From the NCBI GenBank assembly GCA_027924645.1, contig BSBN01000781.1, forward strand, positions 3,410,001 through 3,474,000: a DNA stretch of 64,000 nucleotides. Reading direction: 5' to 3'. The number at the start of each line of letters is the position of its first letter. Position 1 is the first letter of the stretch. The translations under genes and the position numbers were made by a program. The notes beneath the pieces are model-generated. The model was given only the letters and a program-made list of their open reading frames with translations, searched no databases and was not told the DNA's origin. This DNA is from Cunninghamia lanceolata. Lineage: Eukaryota > Streptophyta > Pinopsida > Cupressales > Cupressaceae. Of this stretch, positions 46,291 to 55,269 are shown one piece after another.

Positions 46291-46354
46291 CCAAATTGGA
46301 AGATGATGATTTTGATTTAAATGGCACTCGGAGTGAAGACCCAAGTGTCGTAGG

Positions 46355-47157
46355 GCATGTTGATAATTGAATGTCATAGTGGAATGCTAATGATGATTTT
46401 TAAGACACTTTCACTTTTGATATCTGCCACTCCGTTTAATTAGCTGCCTGATGATCTTCTTCCTAATATTATAGCTTCTGTAGGAAAGAGAGCAAACGAA
46501 CTCTTTGCATCATCATTGGATCAAAGCAACATAGTGGCCATTTCAGTCAATTGCTTGGGAGCAACGTTGAGTACAACTCCACCATCCCAGCAAGTAAAAG
46601 CCATGCTTGCAGCAGAGTTATCATCAGGGACAAATGATAATCAGACCTTACTTTCCCACCTCTTTTGATTTTCAGAGCCAACAGTACATCCAAGCATCCA
46701 TTTTGAGACATTCCAAGCCCTTAGAGCAGCAATACACAATTATCCATCTGTTATGCCCGCATGTTGGAAGCAAATTTCTTCAACTGTTTTGGGAGTTATT
46801 GAATCATCATAGATTGAACTTTCTACTTATACATCATTAATGTTCTACAAAGGAAGCTCTGAACGAAATCCCAGACCAACGGATGACAAAACCATTCTTG
46901 GTGCCATAAAGGTATTGGATGAATTTCTTCGTGTTGTCTCTGGTTTTAAAGGTGCAGATGACTTATTGGATGATGGATCCCTTAATGCTTCTTTTCCATC
47001 AGTGTTGCCAAGACCAGCTAGGTCTTTGGCAGCACAATCCACAAGTAGATATAAAGATAGAGAAGCCTACCAAAATTCTTTTGGAAAAGGATATGGTACT
47101 AGTGAGTGGATAGAAGCACTGGACAGGCATACAATGCAATGTTTTTTAATGTTTTTT
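46355..47157 (+). pseudogene. HEATR6-like: HEAT-repeat protein 6-like fragment
   Basis: The translation resembles plant HEAT repeat-containing protein 6: FKTLSLLISATPFN, a TAG, LPDDLLPNIIASVGKRANELF, TTPPSQQVKAMLAAELSSG, then SEPTVHPSIHFETFQALRA, IHNYPSVMPACWKQIS and GAIKVLDEFLRVVSGFKGADDLLDD, ending SEWIEALDRH. Stops lie near 46441, 46666 and 46810. ATG 46840 opens the last 106 codons. The fragment covers only the N-terminal armadillo-like part. Identification is from remembered family patterns and needs a search. Confidence 0.65.
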
Positions 47158-47490
47158 TAGTCCACTTTGATTTATTATAGGCAATGTTTCTTGAGGCATG
47201 CTATATTGTTGATAATTCTATTAATTCTTCTAAGTTTGTATACATATTTCTTATGAAATGTCATTTCCTATCTTTCAAACAAGTGGAGGAATTAACAGCT
47301 CCTAAGTAGTTCAAGTTGCCTTTTTCTGATGTTGTTTGATCAGCTTAAGATCAATGGGATGCTGTTAATCTAGATTGTGCATAAACCTAATTTGATTTGT
47401 AACACTTAGTCCTTTTAAGTTGACTCTAGGAGCATATAATTTTCAAATTCTTTTATGAGAAAATATTGATTCTTATCAGCTAAAAGGAGA
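47158..47490 (+). other. Non-coding spacer, possibly retained intron
   Basis: AT-rich with no ORF. It ends TTCTTATCAG immediately before the next coding-looking segment, which resembles a splice acceptor with a short pyrimidine tract. Part of an intron may have been captured with the exon. Confidence 0.35.
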
Positions 47491-47703
47491 ATGGAGAAAT
47501 TGATTGGTGCTTCAGCAGATTTAAAAATGCCATCTGTGAAGGAACCGTGTTTAGAGCCTATCTCAACTGTAACACCCTTTGTTCAAAATTTTACTCCTGA
47601 ATTCAAAGTCAAAACACCTCATGTCATATCTCAAAATTATTTTCTATTTGAAGAACTACGAGGTGGAAAACGTAAATTATCTCCAGAATGGAATGAAAAA
47701 TGA
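47491..47703 (+). pseudogene. Unrecognised coding fragment after a splice-like acceptor
   Basis: 70 codons from ATG 47491: MEKLIGASADLKMPSVKE, FTPEFKVKTPHVISQNYFLF and EELRGGKRKLSPEWNEK. The composition is protein-like and partly basic. I do not know the family. With the acceptor-like CAG upstream it could be an internal exon of a captured gene rather than a start. Confidence 0.35.
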
Positions 47704-49836
47704 AACACATATGCTTTCACCGAAGACAGAAGAACAACATAATCACATTCCTAGAAAACAAAAGGTGAACAAATGTAATTGAAAGGGGTAAAATTATTAA
47801 ACAAATATGCAGCATAAACATATTTCTGGGGTAAATATATTCACAGGAAGATATATTAGGGATTGTGCAAGATGAAAAAGGTAAACATTTATTTCAATCA
47901 TCTCCAGATATAAAATAAATATTTTGCATCAGAATATTTACCAAAGGGGTTACAAGGATGGAGACAAAATACTTTTCAAGGAATTCACTGCTTAGGTAAT
48001 TATTTTACCTAGAAAAATATTTTTGAGGAAGTAACATAAAATGGTCAGGGGACATTTTCACCGAGCAAATGCAGAAGGGTTAATCATATTTACCCAAATG
48101 AATATTTTTGTCCAACCTAAGTGAAAAAATATGCAGGTAAATATAAAGAAATGAAGAAAAGCTAATAAGGAGTGGGATTAAAATATTTTATCATAAAAAA
48201 TGATGAAGATTAATTTAAAATATTTAATCTGTCAAAAGCAACCAATTAAATGTTTTATTTTTCCCATAATGAATTGAATAGTCATTCCAAAGTCTCTTTT
48301 TGAAATTATTGCAGCCCTAAACAGAATATTGAAAAAAATTATTATTAACATTTGGGTATACAAAGTGACAATTAATTAAGATAAAATGACAAAACCCTAA
48401 ATATAAATCAGTGAGAAAATATACAACGGAAACAATACCTCACGACACAGGTCCTAAGGTTCACATCAATGTAAATTATATGTTGATATATTATCTAATG
48501 ATTAATTTGTTTTCTTTGCAGGATTAGGGTTGTATTGAAAGCAATGAAGTGGCTCTCAACGGGGAAGATTATATATTTTATTCCAGCCTCCAAGGATTTG
48601 TTAAGTGTTTCAAATCAAGTTATTTAATTTATGTAATGAATAATGTCGGTTCTCATGGTTAGGTTTAATTAGTTATCAAACGTCATGAATGTAACGAGTC
48701 TGAGGCTTGTTGCATCTCTTTAAATAGAGATCCCAGGACCTGGAATAAGGGTGAGAATTAGGTTAGAATTAGATTAGAAATAGGATTTTCACAAAAAAGA
48801 CAATTGAAACATTTTAGGATTAGATTAGGTTAGATTTGATGCAATCTGATGCAAATTTGATCCTTCTATGCAAATTTCATTATGAGAAAGACTATGGTGC
48901 ATGATACGTTCTGAGGTAGCAGTTGAGGATTTGAATTCGAAATACATTGTGATGGTGTCATCTGTTTGTTATTTTTAATTCAATCAATTTAATTATCTCC
49001 ATGTCATTCATTTTCTGATTATTCAATTTGAATGTGTTAAGGATATGTTCAAATTGTCTGGTTACATTTGCTAATTCAGTATAGTTGATTTGATTGGTTT
49101 CTCAGAGAGAATTAAATCATTTCTCATCAATTATAGTAATCTTAGAATGTTGAATGGATTACTAAGTACGATTAATTGATTAGGGTTATTAATTTGTCTA
49201 CAGAGTTGATCTGATTTATTAATTTGCAGAGTTAAATTGGTTATTTCTGGAAAGATTAAAATCCTTTTAATGTTTTGCATTTAATACAATTATGTCCTTT
49301 GGATTATTAAGAATGAATTAATAATTTCTTCCTTGCACATTTGTATAAGTTGCAAACAGTTATATGTGCCAATCAGATCGAGTTATTACCTGATACAAGT
49401 TATTTGTTTTTGACATCCTGACTCTGTTGCCCGAATGGACAAAGCACCAGTCTAACTATTGATTCATTTTATGTTTAAAATCTTTACTCTGTTTTATCAC
49501 TATAGTTTAGATTCATTTCATGTTAGTTGTTATTTATTTTTGTTTGAATTTAGATTAAATCATTTGCTTTCTTTAGAAATAGTTTACAATATCTCATCTA
49601 ATTTACAAGTATGCCATTGTAATTGGATAAACTAGCAGCAAACTAACATTGATTTAATCATACAACCTACTTCGATAATCAAAGGTTCACCCACCTAGGT
49701 TGTAGCAGAACCTAAAGTGTAGGAGAAGTTGATTGTTAAGGTCAAACTCCAGTCATTGGCTTAAAAACATTGTAGATTTGACCATAGGGCTTGGCATCCC
49801 CTTAGAATCCACAACCTACATTTTTGAGACCTAACA
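47704..49836 (+). other. Right arm of the gene-fragment carrier, LTR-like
   Basis: No gene. AT-rich, with CTCTTTAAATAGAGATCCC near 48715 that looks like an LTR TATA region followed by a transcription start. It ends ...GAGACCTAACA at the GGCCC duplication. I found no counterpart of this arm at the left end (37307-37540), so an LTR pair is not demonstrated. Confidence 0.5.
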
Positions 49837-50350
49837 GGCCCCATGCATACTGCATACCATGTGTAAACATCCTAGATAGTATTGTGCCCCATCCTACAGG
49901 TAGTCCTCTCGATCGCCTGTCTGGGCACAGGAAGCCGCCAATCAATGAAGACACAATCCATCTGATCCTATCGCAGAGTCTCGGGACGTATTCCCACCGA
50001 ATCTCCCCGTCATCTATCCTCAGGTCATCTATGCAAAAGACATCTACGAAGCTTGCCTTGCCCCATGTTGGTTCAAAGTCCACTCTCTCTCCATCTATCT
50101 GAATCCTGAGGATACGATACACATCCTCCAGCGTCACTATCGCCTCCCCTGTCGGAAAGTGAAACAAGCCTGTCTCACTGCGAAATCTCTCTACCACTGC
50201 TGTCAATAGGGTGAGGTTGGCCCTAATATGTGTTAGGTGTGCCACGTGCCATAATCCCACGTGCTCTAGGAATGCGTCCTCCTCCCATGTCAGCTGTACC
50301 ACCTCGTGTGCTATGGGGTGGTGTCACTCTCTCGACATCAGTAGTGCCAT
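49837..50350 (-). pseudogene. Antisense plant-mobile-domain ORF, N-terminal part
   Basis: On the minus strand the segment reads VVQLTWEEDAFLEHVGLWHVAHL, TGLFHFPTGEAIVTLEDVYRIL, then IRWIVSSLIGGFLCPDRRSRG and FTHGMQYAWG, ending at the insertion. The pattern with HFPTGEATVTLEDV is diagnostic of the plant mobile domain. ATG 50302 gives 166 codons before the inserted sequence; similarity starts a little upstream (HPIAHEVVQ), so the original start was probably near 50350. Across one copy of GGCCC the frame runs directly into 37306 (YAWG to PCVLG), showing that the gene was intact here before the insertion. Confidence 0.75.
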
Positions 50351-50469
50351 AATCCTCTGCATCCACAAAACCACTTGTCAGACATGTTTCACCACATTTC
50401 TCTATAGTCCTAACAACATCTATCCTATGCCGCAAACCCTAGGACCAGCTCTCCCCTTCACTAAGCTAG

Positions 50470-50940
50470 GGTAGTCAACCCTTCGGTCAACCCTAAACTA
50501 TTGCACTCTTCTAGCCTAAACCAAAAGCACCTTGTTTTATACAAAAGCACTACCTTGTCTTACCAAACGCACCATACTGCTTCTGCAGAAGCACTGAACT
50601 AGCCTATACCAATAACGACTTGTTTTACAAATGCACTTTTCTATCTCGCCAACCGTGCCTCACTACGCTACCAGATGTGACCTAATTTTCTCTCTCCCAT
50701 ACCAATCACGCCTAGCTACCTAGCCAACTGCGCTGCACTGCTCTACCAAGAGCGCTGCAGCTTCCTACCAATCGCGCTGCGGTGTGGTGCCCAAAAGCCA
50801 ATAGTGCTATACCTTCCTACCAAATGCGATGTGGCTCACCAAAAGTGCCTAACCTGACTACCAATAGCACCATTCTATCCTACAACGCTTTTGGCTAACC
50901 TAAAAGACATACCTAGACCTAGCCCTAAACCGCCCTCAAA
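50470..50940. repeat. Degenerate ACCAAAAGCGC-type repeats
   Basis: Irregular units such as CTACCAATCGCGCTGC, ACCAAAAGTGCC and ACCAATAGCACCAT recur every 25-45 bp. They resemble the reverse complement of the leader motif of the same element (AGCGCTTTTGGTAGCACAG, 23690-25850). Confidence 0.65.
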
Positions 50941-51364
50941 TGTCAAATTAAAATGAGGTTTTCAGACACTTACCGCTGCTAGAGCTCCTGCTGGCCTCTC
51001 GTATGTCCGCACTAGCTCTGCCCGATGCCTGTGCACTGGAATCGGCATCTCTCCTCGCTGTCAGCTCCTTCCACTCAACTCTCTAAATTTAGAAACTCTT
51101 AGGGTGCAAATGAGGAGTGTAGTCCCCTTAGGACCTATTTATAGTGTCCCTCCCACTTTTTTCTTCCCAACCCATTTTGCTTTTCCTTCTACCTTCTCGT
51201 GCAATCATTTAGTCAAGCATCAACCCAGTCCTTCTGTCGCTTCCTTGTCTTTCCGCTCGAGGGGACATATGCTAGAGCAACTACCTACATTTGGGCATCA
51301 ATAAATTGTATCATGTCTTCAACAATCATTTTCTTTGAAGCAACGCTATAAACTGCATTGCATC

Positions 51365-51378
51365 AAAGAGGGGCAAAA
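51365..51378 (+). other. Polypurine tract of the Tat-type element
   Basis: AAAGAGGGGCAAAA abuts the 3' LTR at 51379. It closely matches the tract at 12847-12866 on the opposite strand. Confidence 0.9.
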
Positions 51379-52438
51379 TGTAGACACCCTAAAATGACTG
51401 TGTCATCAAATCACTTGCATTTCATCATCTGTCTAATCACCTGCATTCCAACATTAATTGAATAATCTAATTATTTAATTAATTTCATCAATTTCTTCCA
51501 AACCTTCTAAAAATCCACATTAATTGAATAAATTCCCTTTACTTAATTAATTAAATTAAATTCCTCTATATTCTTCCACAATTAAATAATTTCAATTATT
51601 TAATTAAATCATTATCCTCTTTCGAAATTCAAATCCACATTAATTAAATAAATCAATTATTTATTTAATTCACAAATTCCCTCTTATCTACAATTAAATA
51701 ATTTACATTATTTAATTAAATTAATTATTCTTCTAAATTTAAATAAATCATGCAAATTTATTTAAATTGTCTCAATCCTCTAAAAATAAATAAAATCAAA
51801 TATTTTATTTATAATCTTATGTTCCTCTATCATGCACAATCAATTAAATACATTTATTTATTTAATTTCAAATATCTTGTTAACTCATGTGCACAATCTG
51901 TCTTATTTTTAGAACTCTAAAAAAGGCAAAATTACAAGTTGAGTTATCTATTCAATCAATCTTATTTTCATCATATTTTATTAAAAATATCCTTATGGAT
52001 TGACACATGTCGTGTGCACATTCATCATGGTTATTTGATTTATCTCCTCCGTTGATTCTTCTGAATTATCTGGACCGTTGATCGATCTTCATTGAAACCT
52101 ATATAAACTCCCCTCATCTCCTTCACAAATCCTCTTCGATCACTTATTCTCAAGCATCCTTTAACAGCGCTTTGAGCATACATCGCATTGATTGAGCAAC
52201 TTCACGATCTTTTGACATTGATCTTTGAGAACTTTACTTGCTTGTTGCAAACATGGTTTTGCAGCACTATTGAGCAATCCACATTCATCCAAAGGGAACA
52301 ATACAAATCTCGGTAAAAGATTTCATGTTTCATTGATTTATTGATAATGGCTTTTATTTAGATTGCTTCTCTTTATGTTATGGGCTTTTGATTTGTTTGT
52401 TTTTATCATTTAAACATAGTCAATTTTTCTCATACACA
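51379..52438 (+). repeat. 3' LTR of the Tat-type element
   Basis: The 1060-bp LTR runs TGTAGACACCC to CATACACA with a TATA box at 52100-52107. It differs from the 5' LTR by scattered substitutions and one indel of about 22 bp. TSD GTATT follows. Confidence 0.95.
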
Positions 52439-52443
52439 GTATT

Positions 52444-53191
52444 AATCCTTTCAAGTAGGAGAACTTATGTTGTTCCAACGTGTTGGTGTGCCAAAAGATG
52501 CATCAACACAATCCTCTTTGATGAGTGTGGGAAACTACAAACAACTTTTATTTGTAGTGATTTGAAGTTGCAGCCACTATATTTGTAGTGTTCAAACCTC
52601 TCTTCCCTCATTTTCACACTGAGACAAAGAAGATTAAACTCCAAATAGAAAAATATTAAACAGCTTTTTGAAAAGATGTAGTTGCAATCCTTTAGTGATC
52701 ATTCAGATTTGGTTTTGATAACTTGATTAGATAGGGAGAAAGCATTGTTGACATATAAATGAACCAAAAATTAAGAATTAGCTTAAATATTAATTAAGTT
52801 TTACAATAATTATTTGATTTGATTTGATCAAATTTTGGTTATGGACTATATGGATTTGATTTGATTTTGGGTATAGGTGATATTAACTATGGTATGTAAT
52901 GTGGGCTATTTTTAAACCACACTAGTTCAATGGTCAAAGAAACTATTTACCACTTTTTGGTAAGGATGAGGTGTAATACTACTATTGACTATTTGATGTT
53001 GAAGAGTGTGATATTTAAGTAGAGTGGATTACAATAAGAGGATAAACTCAATAGCAGAACTTCTTATTAGATGACCCCGTCACTGCAATCAAAAATAGTT
53101 TGAAGTATGATTTCCTCAATTTACAATTTTAGTCTCTTATATTATCTTTGTATTGTAGAACTTCTTATTCCAAATTATTTCTAATATTTAG
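52444..53191. other. Gene-free flank of the Tat-type element
   Basis: No recognisable exon or RNA gene. It ends in a pyrimidine-containing tract with AG at 53190-53191, just before the aldo-keto reductase exon, so part of it may be the former first intron. Confidence 0.4.
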
Positions 53192-54500
53192 GAATTTACA
53201 ACTAGATTATATTGATCTGTACCTTATCCAATGGCCTATCAAACTGAGAAAAGAGGTTCCAATTTCCCTGCTCCTTGACCACAAGCCTACCAAGCTAAGA
53301 ACAAAGGTGAATGCATATTCCGAGCTTAAAGATGAAGACTTTTTACCCTTAGATATAAAGTCTACTTGGTAGGGAATGGAGCAATGCTTAGAGATGGGGC
53401 TTACCAAAGCCATTGGGGTTAGTAACTTTTCTTGTAAAAAGATTGAAGACCTATTGAGTCATGCTAAGATCTCTCCTGTAGTTGATCAGGTAATGAGTTA
53501 CTTGTCATACGCTTCTTAGGTTGCATATATTTTTCTTTTTTGTAATCTAAAACACCCCTTATATAACTGTGCACTTGTAGATCAGTGGGTAAACATAACA
53601 AATTAAGTAAACCATTCAAATCTCCATTCCCCATTTAATCTTTGCTAATACATGGTACAGTGCAGAATTATATGCCATTCATAATAAATGTCTTCTTACA
53701 AAGTTGTATAGATGTTCTTTGAGGTCTATGTGTTTCAATTGCTAGGGGATGAGGCTTAGCTCGAATTGACTAAATAATCTTTCATTAATGGAAAATATCT
53801 CCTGTAAGCAATTTTCTAATGTATAGATGATCATTGGTTCCTTACCACATTGAGGGACTCAATTTCTTACCAAAATACTAGCTAAAGAGCTTTCTTTATC
53901 AATTTATTCAAAAATATGTGATGAACAGTTAATTATTCTTGACAAAAAATATAAATAGTACGACAATTACTCTATATTTTATTCAACAGAAAGGATTACA
54001 TTTATAACTTCAGAGAAGTTCAACAGCTCCTACAAATCTGCTAACTAATTTAACAACTAACTAGAATTGCTTGACACCTAACTAAAACTAACTATGACAC
54101 CTCTACAACTCTTGATGCTAGCACAAAAGTAAACTGCCAACACTTACACTCTTTAGTTATTCATTATTCTTTAACAATTCTACCTCTTTAATCCCTATAT
54201 TATAGTTTGTTTTCAATCATGATACCCAAACATTCTCTTAAGTCATAAGCATTACTTGGTATAATACTTCATTTCTATCTATTTCCGTTAAGTATGTGAT
54301 GATTATGGAATGGAATTGTAGGTAGAGATGCATCCACTATGGTAGCAAAAGAAGTTGAGAGAGTATTGCAGCAAGCATAACATTCTTGTGAGTGCATGGT
54401 CTCCTTTGGGAGCTCCAAATACTTCATGGGGCTCAAATCTGGTGATGGATGACCCCCTGATCCATGAAATTTCTCAGAAGTATGGAAAGACTAGAGCCTA
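53192..54500 (+). pseudogene. AKR-like: Aldo-keto reductase pseudogene, two exons and an intron
   Basis: Exon 53192-53489 encodes NLQLDYIDLYLIQWPIKL, DFLPLDIKSTW, a [31 protein letters not shown] and VVDQ. Exon 54322 to about 54500 encodes VEMHPLW, a TAG, QKKLREYC, NILVSAWSPLGAPNTSWG and EISQKYGKT. The intron (53490-54321, GTAATG...TTGTAG) still joins the two in frame. These are the signatures of plant AKR4 enzymes, NADPH-dependent reductases such as chalcone and codeinone reductase types ([10 protein letters not shown], VEMxPLW, SPLGA). The catalytic Asp/Tyr exon and the C-terminus are not found. It descends from genomic DNA because the intron is retained. Confidence 0.88.
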
Positions 54501-55269
54501 GATATTCAATCATATTTGAATTTTTGGAGGGTTAGAGGATCGAGTGCAAACATAAAGGATGAAGGTTTAAAATGGAGTTTGATAATGAGGATACAAATTT
54601 TACATAATATATTGAATTTCATCTGAATGTATCAATTTCCATGTTAGTAATTAAACATCTATGACCTAACATGTAGGAAGCCCATTGTGGTAGATTATAT
54701 CATTCTGGATATTGAATTCAATAAAGATCATGTCATTATTTCATTGAGTTTTGTTGTGAGTGTTGTGTATTTTTCATTTCATTTCATGGTTGGGCAATCA
54801 TTGTTTGGATCCTCCACCCATTACTACATCAAGTTGTATAGATAATAAGGTTTGAATCTTGAGGAGAGGAAGCCATTATTTCAAAAATTCTACTTGTGAA
54901 TAGATCACTGAATTGAGAACCTATAAGAAGCTTTTCAATAGATTTCCAATTGAGAGGTAGTTTCAATGGGTGATTGTAGGTAGACTGTCAACCTAAGGCA
55001 ATTTATGATAGACCCTAGAAAAGATGCCACTGTGAAGAGTCCAAGGTATTTCTAACATTGTTAGAAAGTTAGATGAGGTATTGAAAGAGGTAAGGGAGAA
55101 CATAATCTGATTGAAAGACTTGGAGGAAGATACGAAGAGGGATCAAAGCCCAAGGGATGATGATGAGAGCAATGTGGAATAAGATGTAAGAGAATATGTG
55201 CAAGATTTGGAATACCTAGAAGAAGAATCAAATTAGGTGAAGGTGTTGAAGGCTATTTCCAAAATTGAT
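54501..55269 (+). other. Spacer leading into degenerate polyprotein sequence
   Basis: No gene up to about 55040. From about 55050 to 55250 charged reading frames with several stops (KLDEVLKEV, YVQDLEYLEEESN) probably belong to the decayed polyprotein upstream of the RT that follows. Gag and protease were not recognised. Confidence 0.4.

Larger units (their letters stand above)
37307..49836 (+). mobile_element. TG...CA insertion carrying host gene fragments, TSD GGCCC
   Basis: The unit begins TGTTGGAACTAG and ends GAGACCTAACA. GGCCC flanks it at 37302-37306 and 49837-49841. Removing it restores the mobile-domain frame, so both boundaries are exact. Without the Copia element and its TSD it is about 5.4 kb. 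It contains, all in plus orientation, fragments resembling cullin-1, an unknown protein, a P4-ATPase, a HEAT-repeat protein and another unknown protein. A TTTAAATAGAG box lies near 48718. I could not find a second copy of either end, so no LTR pair is visible. A giant solo LTR or a rearranged retroelement is the likeliest nature. Confidence 0.8.
22577..52438 (+). mobile_element. Tat-type Ty3/Gypsy element with nested insertions, TSD GTATT
   Basis: The LTRs at 22577-23656 and 51379-52438 both start TGTAGACACCC and end CATACACA. The whole is flanked by GTATT at 22572-22576 and 52439-52443. In order it holds PBS, a long repeat-rich leader, gag, protease, a G-patch-like motif, RT, RNase H, a second RNase H, integrase, an untranslated region, an antisense plant-mobile-domain ORF and a polypurine tract. 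Subtracting the 37307-49836 insertion and one TSD copy leaves about 17.3 kb. Large size, dual RNase H and extra ORFs are traits of the Tat/Ogre lineage. All ORFs are broken. Confidence 0.93.

Noticed and set aside
37307..49836. Helitron or Pack-MULE as carrier of the gene fragments
   Set aside because: Helitrons make no target-site duplication and end in CTRR; MULEs have 9-bp duplications and long inverted repeats. The 5-bp duplication and TG...CA ends fit a retroelement better, although the missing LTR pair remains unexplained.
53760..54110. Possible inserted element inside the AKR intron
   Set aside because: Some LTR-end-like text (ATTCAACAGAAAGGATTACA) is present, but no duplication or second end was found.
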